In this document: piece by piece, positions 36,421 to 48,000 of the stretch | How positions within the stretch are numbered: position 1 is the first letter of the stretch | Layout of the letters: every line of letters begins with the position of its first letter | NCBI RefSeq assembly: GCF_932526225.1 | Contig: NC_064044.1 | Coordinates: forward strand, 2,981,001-3,045,000 | From: Nematostella vectensis | Lineage: Eukaryota; Cnidaria; Anthozoa; Actiniaria; Edwardsiidae | Direction: 5' to 3' | Length of the DNA stretch: 64,000 nucleotides | Translations under genes and position numbers: made by a program | Notes under the pieces: model-generated | Told to the model about the DNA's origin: nothing | What the model saw: only the letters and a program-made list of their open reading frames with translations | The model's database searches: none

Positions 36421-39006
36421 GTAAGTGAATTATGTGAGTTTAAATAATTTCAAATTAAGCTTAGATTTCATGCAATCCTTAAGGCAATGTAAAAGTAACT
36501 TTCATTCATTCTAGGTGGAATAAATCTATCTCTGCAATCGTTTGAGTGTTATACGGTTTGTGGCGAAATCCTCAATTTAATGCAACATTAATATCTATAA
36601 CTATTTACTATTGCAAAATTTACCAATGCGGTACGCGGCCTATAACCAGCTCTTGTTGCCTTCCCAGAGAATAGAGCCGTGATAGTAAGAACCTAATCAG
36701 CTGGTGGGGAAGAATATGTTAAGAGATATATTGAAGTGGAACCTATAGAAACTAAACAGCCTGCTTTGTCAAAAGGTATCCCGATTAATAAGAACCTATT
36801 CAAAAAATTCTAGGTTCTCATGCACGATCAGGTTTGAGTAAAAAAAAGGACTTATCCATGGGCACTATATTATTTCACAAGGTTTTTGCTCAAAACTCCA
36901 GTCCAGTATTCCTGTAAATTTCAAAAGCATCGTGTGGAGCGAATCTTGACGAACAACTGTCAGAAGCTATGTCTCGCCTCTTGCGAACGTAAGATAAACG
37001 AAGTTGTAAAATCCATTGGAGGAAAAAATATGTTATTTACAAGCTAGTGTCGGTTTGTAACGGGAAAGACCGTGAATTCAGCCTTGAAAATACTGGATAC
37101 TCGGTCAGTATTTATTTATCAAGAAAAATAACAGCTTGATATCTTTTTGATACGAGTGTTTTCGGATTTTGACCTGGAGTAGTTACTACTTGCCATCACC
37201 TGCTGCACACAGCATACAAACAGCGCGTGTGCTCTTTCATGTTTGTTTTCTTGACAAAAAGGGGAGGGGGGTATCAAACTAGATCAAACTTAAGGCTATA
37301 ATTTTCTTTATAAATCCCTCATTATCAAGCAAATCTGTCATCTTTTGTATAGTATGGTTTCAATGCTGTACAGTAAGTCAAAACAGCGACTGAAGTCAGC
37401 CTTTCGTACCTTTACTCCAATGATTCAACACTACGATTGTGCTTGTTTTCGACAGAGCATGCGCATACGTTATTCAGCACTGTCAGGGGGGGGGGGGGGG
37501 TAGAACAGGTGATGCTGGATTTTATTACTAAAGTCCCAGTTACAGGATAAGATCAGAAATGTGTGTATCTCATTTTTCTCTGCTGCACATCAGACCTTCT
37601 GACTTACAGGTTCAGTTCAGTTTCAGTTTATTAGTTTAACCAGGGTAGAAAATACATATTTACATATAAAAAGAAAATAATAAGTTATATTAATATACAA
37701 AATGAATACAAAAAATTAGGTTGACATTCCTAGTAGGGAAGCCCAAAAGAAGCCTGGGGCTTAATAAATATGGACTACCCCAAAAATTAAACTAGAGATC
37801 AGAGTTACATAATACAGGATAATGTGTATTTCCTGTATTCCGCTTGAAAGCCCCAGTGACGGGGACCAGAAGTATGCCCGCTTCATAAAATTGCATTTCG
37901 AATTATACTCTCTCCCTTTTGATTGTAATACTTTATTGTTACTATTATTCCATTCTCCCAAGAACAGTGTAAGCATTAGAGCAAGGAATATGTATATTAC
38001 ATATATTGCACTTTGAAGTAGAGGAAACAATTTCTATTCGAGGACTAATTGTGTATTTTAAAGGCAAATAATTAATATATTAAAATCTTTTTAATTTCCG
38101 GGACCAAATGTATATTTCTTGAATGACGAATAAATACTCAAAGCCCAAATCGTGTTCGTGTAACAGAAGAATAAATAAAATATACCAAAACTGGTAATCG
38201 ACGCCAACTTTTCGTCTTTAATAAATTATTAAAATTTGGCAGAGTCGATTACCAGTTTTGGTGTCTTGAATGACGGAGTTATCTATTGATCAGATGGATC
38301 CCGCGGTAGATGGCAAATAATTGATAAAACAATCCGCACTTGAAACTTCTACAACATTTGTACTGATGGTACGTTAAACAGTACAGCGACGAAAGCCGTT
38401 TCTACTTGGGTTCAAAATATTTTTTACAGACCTTTACAGAATACAGTTTTTTAGCCAAGTCGATTTTATTCTCAATTACCATAAATTATTCTAATTGTTG
38501 TTTTCTTCTTTGGGATATTGTCAAATATTGTAAAAGTGAGAAATTATCGTAGGGGGCTACACAAAGCCGAACCTTTTACCGGAAAACTCGAATAACTTCT
38601 CATTACATCCTCGCAAGCCATAGATATTGACATTTTCTTAACCTAATCCTTTTAATTCATCCTAATCTTGAACCGGACCTCGGAATTATTGACATTAGTG
38701 TTTGCTCGTGAATTGAATTTTGTCTATTTGAACTGAGCCGCGCCAAGAAATTACAACTCCAAACGTGAGTTAGTGTCAATAAAACATGACTGTAAGACTA
38801 TCCAAACTTCTTGTCAGAGGACAAACACAGCCACCATCTGGTTTCAAGGAGGCAGGGCAAGATTGATTTAGCACGAACGCATTTAGGTTTAATCGTGTTT
38901 TACTGGGTAGCGGCCGTGGGATCCTATCGAGACTCTTGCCTTACACAGCAAGTACCGCATCATTTAAATGCTTTCGTAATAAGAGAGACATCGCGAAGGG
39001 AAAAAC
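36421..39006. other. Intergenic region
   Basis: AT-rich, with a G-run at about 37484-37500 and, at 37610-37770, sequence resembling a retroelement 3' end (TTTCAGTTTATTAGTTTAAC). No gene recognised. Confidence 0.4.
38184..38262. repeat. 79-bp near-perfect hairpin
   Basis: ACCAAAACTGGTAATCGAC is matched in perfect reverse complement by GTCGATTACCAGTTTTGGT. The inner stem continues with GCCAA/TTTGGC and a loop of AT-rich sequence. It may be a tiny foldback MITE or a small-RNA precursor. Confidence 0.75.
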
Positions 39007-39087
39007 ATGGATCACGATCATGTATTCTGGAATAAATCATCAAGAAAAATGGACCTGATCCAACAATCGAGCGTTTGCATTTGGTAA
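39007..39087 (+). other. Upstream ORF resembling the GPCR N terminus
   Basis: Encodes MDHDHVFWNKSSRK and 12 more residues before a stop. The first 14 codons align with the GPCR start at 39274 (MDHDQTFSNNSSS). It is either a uORF in the 5' leader or a decayed duplicate of the first codons. Confidence 0.5.
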
Positions 39088-39273
39088 TGGACAAAGGAAG
39101 CAGCAGTTATTGACCATTTAAATTTAGAGAATCTTGGGACAAACTACGACCAAACAGTCTAAAATATTAAATCCCCAGGACATTAATTATTTTCAGGTTT
39201 GCATTAGCATCATCTCAAATTCGTGGAATGGTGCAAGAAGAAAATGAGATAATTTTTGCGATAAGTACCAAGC

Positions 39274-40323
39274 ATGGATCACGATCAAACGTTCTCGAAC
39301 AACTCATCATCACCACCAACATTTGAATGCTCGTGGACAAAAACCGGCACTGAGCTGTGGTCGTACGTGACGCTTTGTACCCTGTCATCCGTGCTATCCC
39401 TCATAAGTAACTCCGTATTCCTGTTCACTGTCTACAAGACGCCAAGCATCCAAACAGTGCCGAACTTCTTCGTGTGCTCCCTCTCAACAGCAGACCTGAC
39501 TGCCGGGGTTGTTGCCAATCCTCTGTACGCCTCTATCGCGATTACCGGTATCTCACCGAGCGGGGCCTGGCTATCCCTAGTGGAGAAGTTCATATGGATT
39601 CAGACTCTTGTCGTTACTTCCTTCAGTCTGGCTTTGGTGAGTGTAGACCGCTGCATTGCCATCGTATCACCGCTAAAATACTATAATATAGTGAGCGAGA
39701 GGAGATGCTTTCTGTCCATATCGCTCGTGTGGATCATGTCAATTCTGCTGGCGGTACCGGGACCCTTCTTGTCCGGTACGGACCTCGGTATTTTTTGGCT
39801 GAATTGCGGGGCGTTTTCGGTTCTTCTTCCCCTGCTTGTGATTTCGTACTGCTACGTGCAAATTTTCAGGGTCGTGAGACTTCAATCGAAACAACTTCAT
39901 TCAAAACCTTTACCACGACGATCAATGTCAAGTTACAACAAGAAAGCATCGGCGACCACAGCCATCATCATCGCGTTATTCATTATCCTCTTCACTCCAA
40001 ATTTCGTCTTTGCCTTTTTATTTGGGTTGGCTAAGGATGAGTGCGAGGTATCTGGTCTGCTTGGGCCGTGGCTATGGGCTCTTCTTATAGCGTATAGTGG
40101 ATCGTTCCTTAACCCGTGGATATATGGACTTCGGAATAGCGAGATTCGACGCGCGATGAGGAAAGTCTTCGGTGGGTCGGCGGTATGCAGGGTAAACTCG
40201 CAGTGCGACAAAGAACTGCATTCAGAGATGGGGTCTTTGAAGGCGTATAGAACGAGGGATAATGGAATGGGTAAAAGTATAGATCAAAGGGATAGGGATG
40301 TCTCGCTCAAAACTGTCGCTTGA
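39274..40323 (+). CDS. Orphan class A (rhodopsin-like) G-protein-coupled receptor
   Basis: Single-exon, 349 residues, seven hydrophobic helices. The N terminus has N-glycosylation sites at N9/N10. TM1 is about 30-53 (N46); TM2 has LSTADL (D74). TM3 ends in DRC at 125-127, in place of DRY, followed by IAIVSPLKY. TM4 has W153; TM5 has P186; TM6 has FTPNF (P242) without the usual CWxP; TM7 has NPWIY at 280-284. ECL2 has C178, but no cysteine is visible at the top of TM3, so the canonical disulfide may be missing. The basic third loop and serine-rich tail suit G-protein coupling and arrestin control. The ligand cannot be inferred; it belongs among the large cnidarian sets of intronless amine/adenosine/melanocortin-like receptors. 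Confidence 0.88.
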   Translation: MDHDQTFSNNSSSPPTFECSWTKTGTELWSYVTLCTLSSVLSLISNSVFLFTVYKTPSIQTVPNFFVCSLSTADLTAGVVANPLYASIAITGISPSGAWLSLVEKFIWIQTLVVTSFSLALVSVDRCIAIVSPLKYYNIVSERRCFLSISLVWIMSILLAVPGPFLSGTDLGIFWLNCGAFSVLLPLLVISYCYVQIFRVVRLQSKQLHSKPLPRRSMSSYNKKASATTAIIIALFIILFTPNFVFAFLFGLAKDECEVSGLLGPWLWALLIAYSGSFLNPWIYGLRNSEIRRAMRKVFGGSAVCRVNSQCDKELHSEMGSLKAYRTRDNGMGKSIDQRDRDVSLKTVA

Positions 40324-40569
40324 CAATGGAATTGGCACACAGTATTGATGAATTGGGTGTCTCGTTTAAGACCATCGCTTGACACTTGAGTCTAGTATCA
40401 ATGAATTGGGTGTCTCGTTTAAGACTATCGCTTGATATTAAGAGACGCTAGAACGAGGGGCATGGAATGGGTACAAGTATAGATAAGCAATCGTTAGATA
40501 CTAAGAGAAAATAGACACGATGTCTCATTTCATTTCACTGAAACTGATGTGGCAACATAAAAGTGTGTT

Positions 40570-40727
40570 CAGGGGCGTAGACAGGAGGGCGGCCTAGCCC
40601 CCCCCCCCCTCCCTTTTAGCAGCCAAAAATACAGTAAATGTATGAGGCATTATCTAAAATACAGGTGAAAATGACTTGAAAGTCCCTTTTGGGCCCCCTC
40701 CTGTTAAAAATCCTGGCTACGTCGCTG
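40570..40727. mobile_element. Short MITE with CAGGGGCGTAG-type ends
   Basis: Ends CAGGGGCGTAGACAGGA and, in reverse complement, CAGCGACGTAGCCAGGA; GTGTT lies on both sides. It contains a C-run. Resembles hAT-type MITEs widespread in invertebrates. Confidence 0.65.
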
Positions 40728-41399
40728 GTGTTACAGCAAAATATAAAGCTGAAGTGCTCTGTTTGCATTGTACATTAGTAAACACAACTAGAGCAAACAT
40801 TTGCGCGTGGTAGCTCTCTACTTATTTCTATGGATTTATGAAAAAATTCAAATCACAAAAACACATTCTTTAAGTTACAGTGTACGAATTATCGATAAAT
40901 TATGTACAATAAAAATTACCGGACAGAGCCTTTTAGTAATAACTGTTTTTTTTTTTCAAGATAGCAGCTGTACCAACAATTCATGGTGTTACCAAGTCAG
41001 GGTGTAAAATATGCAACATTGCTTCCTAAAACTGATATGAATGCAGCGAAACTGTAAATACGGTATACCACACATTGATCGTGTATTTGCTATTTTTTCA
41101 CATTTCTGTTACTCTTAAAAGTAACCTGAGCTCATTTATTATCATCATGTTTCAACTGGGTTCTCAGACCCAATCATAATAATAATAATAATTATAGTAT
41201 AAATAGTATTTTAACAGTTTTCTTGGTTTCATTTTTTACATATAAAATGATTTGATTTTAATTTCCACCCATGTTATGTACAATGCAGTAAACAAAATAA
41301 ATTCTATATCAATGATTCTTTTCGGTAGCTAGAAAGTATAAAGCTAAAATGAAAATGTAACGCTATTTACTCATTTTTCCTCAAAATATTCGTAAAGTT

Positions 41400-41935
41400 C
41401 TAACATGACACAAATGGGTGACAACACCGTGAAGAGATCTAGTAGTGATGGCGTGACCCTAGAGTCGTCATACAACATCACAACACAATTTGAGACTGCG
41501 TGACCCTAGAAGCGTGATATTTTGGGGACTAAGGCTCAAAAGATTGCGTGACGCCAGACCGTTAGAACAACGTCGGACGGGCATGACCCTAAAGCAGTGA
41601 ATTTGCATTTTCGCAGTGCCAAGAGATGGCGTTACACCATGCAAGTGACATGCTATGACATATTTTGCGTGATGTCAGAGTCGTGACCCCGAACGTTACA
41701 ATTTCAAAAAATGTCGTGACACTGAAGCCGTGACATTTAATGAACGCATTGTTCTAAGACGGCGTCATCAGAAACAAACGTGACTCAAGGCTAAACCGCG
41801 TTGTGTGACCCTATAACGGTGCCATACCGTATCCACAATGGAACTAAAGATTTTGGGTTCATCTTGCGTGACAATCCGTGACATCCTGTGACTGTATAAT
41901 TACACTAAGACTACCATGTTTGGTAGTGGTTACCG
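41400..41935. repeat. GTGAC-rich degenerate region
   Basis: Irregular repeats of GCGTGACCCTAGAG-like words in the 3' flank of the helicase gene; no regular period and no ORF. Confidence 0.5.
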
Positions 41936-41948
41936 TGGTTACCGTAAT

Positions 41949-42034
41949 TTAATGTCTGTCTTGTTGCTGGTCTGGAAGGTTTTCCTTGAACGAGGTGACA
42001 AAGTCTTCTGCCTTGACTATTCCTTCAGGAATGT
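41949..42034 (-). CDS. ZGRF1: ZGRF1 last exon
   Basis: Encodes IPEGIVKAEDFVTSFKENLP then DQQQDRH, stop TAA at 41949-41951. The acceptor is TTTATGTTGTACAG. Confidence 0.88.
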
Positions 42035-45000
42035 CTGTACAACATAAATTGTTTAGAGGATACAGTTTGATCGTTAGTCACAAAACAAATCCCCAACCCC
42101 CCCCCCCCCGACTTTATATACTATATTGACTGAGGAAAGTCCATGTCTTCGATTGCACCGACCGCTATGTGTTGCTGTTTCTAGGTATCAAGCCATCACC
42201 GCTTTGTGTTGCGGTTTCTAGGAATCAAGCCGTGCTCACTCACTGTATGTGATGCTGTTTCTAGGAATCAAGCTGTGCTCACTCACTGTATGTGTTGTTG
42301 TTTCTAGTGCTCTTACCTCGGCAGTGTTGGATAACGTTCCCCCACACGGCATTCGACGAGAGCATTCTGAGACTACCGATAATCAGTAAATGCCTGCAAG
42401 GACGTACCAAATAAAACAACTACCTCAATATATTTCTGTCGCGACTAGCATTCAGTGAACTTCGGACAACGATTTCCTTCAACCAAATTTAAATTCTTCG
42501 TTTTGTTAGGCTCTATTTTCAGACGTCACTTGCTCACAGAAACGAGCTGGAAATCGATTCTAACGTTTTGAACAATTTGGCCAACACATTGGGTCGAGAT
42601 AGTGTGATCAAAGCCATCTAAATTAGCCATCTCTATTAAAGTGTCTTTATGATGAAATAAATATGTGAGCTATGGCCATAAAATGTGTCTATACTCGTCT
42701 ATTTGATGTACTAGTTGTTGCTTCCATTTCGGGCAAACCCTGCTTTCTTGTAAGTGAAAATTCCACTACAGGAAACGCTCAATCACATTTTTCTCACCTT
42801 TTAGCCCTTGTTAGCGCAACATTAGTACGCCTGCAAACATAGAAATAGATCTGAGACTTTTAACCATAGTATAAGGCCTCAATTTTACACAGATCCGCCA
42901 GTCGCGTTCTGATCGGCCAAAAAAGCGAGTTTTGTAGTTTTTGGATTCAATATTTAAAAAAAAAATTTTGTGGAACAACCTTCCTTCCCTTTAAAATAAT
43001 CTTTAAATACCAGTTTTTATATAAAAGGACTGACAGGAATTCTGCCGTTATAATCGTCCAAACTATTGACGATTCACTACGGCAAAATATCGAAGGATTC
43101 AGGTATGAAAACTGACTTCGATAAAGCTTACAGCCAAATTCGTTGTTGCGCAACCTCGGCGAATCCAAAATCCATGTCTCGTTTAGGAATAGCGCGTAGT
43201 AAGACACAAGCTTTGGGGGCGGTTTGTCTGGTTTTGATTGTTTGGTTTGATTGACTACGCGCTATTCCCAAACGAAGAAAGGAATTTTGGATTCTAACAG
43301 GTCGCGCAACGACGAATTTGGCTATAACTTGGGCTCAAGTTAAACAACACTTTATTCAAGTTGATTGAAAAGTAATTACTTTAAACACAGAAACCTGAAA
43401 GTCTGATTTGGCGTACTGTGTGTTGCATACTACCTGTCACAGTCGATAAAGCCAACACGCTTAGTTCGTACGCATGAGAGTAGAACCACGTCTTTCTCGC
43501 CACCTTGGAAAGCGTCCACAGTAGATATCTGCAGACAAACAACCGTTAATCTTACATCTACTTTAAGTGTCGTAGAGCCAGCAAAAAGTGTAAAATGTTA
43601 AATTGTCCGTTAAGAAAATTGTCTGCTAAACAGTATTTTAAAATTTTGAGAACAAAAGTATGTAAAAACTGTTAAAAGTTACATTATTTACCAATTTCAA
43701 TAAAAAAAAACAAAAAGGATACAAAAAAAATAAAAACAAGCAACAACAGCGCAATAGACCGTTTTCACGATGTTGCGCGCGCATCCAAATTCCAGCTGAT
43801 CTTAAATGGCGTACAAAGAAAGGCTATAGAAAGGCTGCTAGAGTGCTTCTTTTGCAGAGTTTCGGCGCAAGAGTCAAATTCCCCTTAGTCCGCATTATTT
43901 TAGATCAGCTATGGCCAGCCAGTCTGTGGTATTTTGGACGCGCGCGCAACATCGCGAAAACGATCTATAGCCCGCAAAGTGACGTTAGCTTACCTGGACA
44001 CCTTTCATTTCTGAGTGGCTTGCGGACCTGAAGAAGGAGCAGAAAACAAAATAGAGCCCACATTCTTTTTCTCATCAAAGCTTTTGATTGGCAGCCTTTC
44101 TTGTTGATAAATAGATGCATGATGATGCGCAACAACAACGACAACAACAGTAACAAAATAATTTACAGTAACAACAACAGTGGCAGAAAAAACAGTAACA
44201 ACCACAACAACAACAACAAAACCTGCACATATATAAAGCTGTGTACAAGCTACACCAGAATATAAAATTAGATTATATTTTGACAGCCTTTCTTGCGAGA
44301 TGACAGCATGGCACAACAATAAAAAAAGGCAGCAACAGCCGCCAATACCAACAACAAAAATCATCTTATCGTACTTGCTTGCAGCTAGATGCGCTGTTAT
44401 GGTGCGCAGCTGTGACTTGTACAGCGTTATTACACCTGGAATAAAGTAGTACTGCTATAACAAGACGATAATCTGCAACGTGTAATTTTCTACCCCTGAA
44501 GAGGCGGATTTGGTGTTCGAAGGCAATGTTAGATTTTCTATTAAGAAACGTTAAACAGATCTCAGCTACTCTTCGTGAAATCGTTCATATGAAGGACGCG
44601 TACAGTGCTGCGGTGAATAAGATCGGTCTGAAAAGTCAGTGAAGTTTGTAATTGGGGAACTATTTGGACTCACCTACCTGTGCGTATAGCTCGTCTACCA
44701 TGTGGACTCACCTATCTGTGCGTATGGCAAGTCTACCATGTGGACTCACCTATCTGTGCGTATAGATCGTCTACCATGTGGACTCACCTATCTGTGCGTA
44801 TAGATCGTCTACCATGTGGACTCATCTATCTGTGCGTATAGCTCGTCTACCATGTGGACTCACCTATTTGTGCGTATAGCTCGTCTACCATGTGCACTCA
44901 TCTATCTGTGCGTATGGCAAGTCTACCATGTGGACTCACCTATCTGTGCGTATGGCAAGTCTACCATGTGGACTCACCTATCTGTACGTATGGCTCGTCT

Positions 45001-48000
45001 ACCATGTGCACTCACCTATCTGTGCGTATGGCAAGTCTTCCATGTGGACTCACCTATCTGTGCGTATAGCTCGTCTACCATGTGGACTCACCTATTTGTG
45101 CGTATAGCTCGTCTACCATGTGCACTCACCTATCTGTACGTATAGCTCGTCTACCATGTGGACTCACCTATCTGTGCGTATGGCAAGTCTACCATGTGGA
45201 CTCACCTATCTGTGCGTATGGCAAGTCTACCATGTGGACTCACCTATCTGTGCGTATGGCAAGTCTACCATGTGGACTCACTTATCTGTGCGTATGGCAA
45301 GTCTACCATGTGGACTCACCTATCTGTACGTATGGCTCGTCTACCATGTGCACTCACCTATCTGTACGTATGGCTCGTCTACCATGTGCACTCACCTATC
45401 TGTGCGTATGGCAAGTCTACCATGTGGACTCACCTATCTGTGCGTATAGCTCGTCTACCATGTGGACTCACCTATCTGTGCGTATGGCAAGTCTACCATG
45501 TGCACTCACCTATCTGTACGTATAGCTCGTCTACCATGTGGACTCACCTATCTGTGCGTATGGCAAGTCTACCATGTGGACTCACCTATCTGTGCGTATG
45601 GCAAGTCTACCATGTGGACTCACCTATCTGTGCGTATGGCAAGTCTACCATGTGGACTCACCTATCTGTGCGTATGGCAAGTCTACCATGTGGACTCACC
45701 TATCTGTGCGTATAGCTCGTTTACCATGTGGACTCACCTATCTGTGCGTATAGCTCGTTTACCATGTGGACTCACCTATCTGTGCGTATAGCTCGTTTAC
45801 CATGTGCACTCACCTATCTGTGCAGGTTCCACACCAGCCTCAAGCAAATGGTCGATCATAAACACTACAAACTTTGCCTGTGAAAATAAATACATTTCCA
45901 ATAGTTTTTTGTGTCATAATAACATTTTGCCATAAAAAAAGGAATATATGCTTAGTATAGTGCATTATTAACATTGACATTAAATTAGGTGATACCACGG
46001 CCAGTGTCACTTTAGAGGATTTTTTTGTCTTTAACCGAGAAAATGCAGGATTCACAGTTCCCAAGCTGAGCTGAACCTAGAGAGTTGACCTGACCTCAGA
46101 GAGCTGTACTGGCCCTAGAGTAATACAATAGGGTTTGGCAGGACGAGCAAATAATATGTATTATAAATGGGAATGATAAGTGTAGTTTGCTCACCTCCTC
46201 TTCATTGTAGTAGCTACCGTCCTGTCCATGCTTTTCTTGTCCACGTGACACGTTATAGAAACACAGAGTTGGTGCAAAGTCCTACACGACACATGGTACA
46301 ACAGAAACAATAATACTATAACCATGCAAGCTACAAGTCTATTAACACCCCCTGGACGTGACAGCCCTCTACACTTTAGTATTGTTGTCTGCCTATCCGT
46401 CCTTCTGCGTCTGTCTACTTTCATATCCAACTACTCCCTATCTGTCTGTTTCCCAGCCTGTCCATCTGCCTGTCCATTCATCTGTCTGCCAGGCCGTCTC
46501 TTCACAGTCTGACCGTCTATCCGTCTGTTCGTCTTCTGCACGTCCGTTTGTCCGTTTTCTACCTGACCGTTCTCCTTTCTTTCTTACGTCCGTCAGTGTT
46601 GCTGACTAGCTCTTCATACGTCTGCCCGTCTGTTATTTTATTGTTGTTGTTGTTGTTTGTAACGTACCACGATGGGGGACCTCTCTTCTGATGTTACTCC
46701 ATCTTTCAGTTGACTGTCATAGAAAAGCCTGAAATAAACGATACACGGTACTGTCATAGAATAGCCTGAAATAAACGATACACGGTACTGTCATAGAATA
46801 GCCTGAAATAAACGTACACGGTACTGTCATAGAATAGCCTGAAATTCATGGTAGAGGGCTACCACGTTTCCATCAAATGGCTGCACTTATTGAACAAGCC
46901 TATTATAAAAATTTGCAATAGAAGAGGGCTCATGACAGAATGTACGAAAGCCACATGGACGGTGTGTAAAACTTACGTAAACGGTGTTTAAAAGTAGCAA
47001 AAAAGGAGTTAAAAAGTAACGTAAAGTTTGTAAAAGCCATGCAAAAGGTGTGTTAAATTCAAATAAAGGTCTGCATAAGTCACGAACAAGGTGTTAAAGT
47101 CACGTAACAGGTGTGAAACGTGTGTGAAAATCAGATTAAAAGTGTTAAAAGTCACGTAAAGGTGTATAACAGAACGTGGAAGGTACACTTACTTGTTGGC
47201 AATAGCGCTGATCACCGGATGGCAACGATACTGAAAGAAAACAAAGAGCACATATATAGAAATCTGTAACAACAGCTTATAAAAAACAAAATGCATAGAG
47301 AAAAATAGAGACGGATGGGGGAGCCTGACCTGGACAAATAAGTGCAAAAATATGTTGATAGAAAAAACTTAAAAAAGGCGGATTTGACAATACACGGTAC
47401 GGCTGAACAAATTATGTTTAGTAAGGTCACCTGAACACGTAGCATGGTTGGGTGGTATCCCTGTGGAAAGAACGCACAGATAAACGCATGGTTCATTTAG
47501 AAAAAGGTGGAGGCTGTTGGGAGAAGTGACTGCATAACAAGGAACAGTTATAAGCTTTGACAAAGTAACTTTCTTGTTGGATAAGTTGCTTTTTGTTGTT
47601 GTTATTTTGCTGTAAAAGAAAAAAAAAAACAAAGCGCGCGAACGTCACGTAATTTTTAGTGATTACTTTGCCTAGAGAGGTATCTAAAATACTTTACTTT
47701 AGGCGAAGCGCAAACATTCCAGAATTTGGGGTATATTGGTAATAAAGACGCCATTGTATTTCATCAATTGTCAATTCACTGAATTTGTTACAAATCAGCT
47801 TACCAGTTTTAAAGCCAGTCAAACAGGGTTTGCTCCAGGCCTTTATCATGCTCAATTGTGCTGAATTTGTAAGAAATCAGCTTACCCGTTTAATAAGCCT
47901 GTCAAACAGGGTTTGCCCCAGGCCTTTATCATGCTCAATTGTGCTGAATTTGTAAGAAATCAGCTTACCCGTTTAATAAGCCTGTCAAACAGGGTTTGCC

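Noticed and set aside
37484-37500. Homopolymer G run (also 7595 and 40600)
   Set aside because: Simple low-complexity sequence, often in MITEs; no further structure.
44816-45791. Overlapping frames in the 38-bp array
   Set aside because: All three + frames are open because the unit lacks stops; the real signal is the - strand splice donor.
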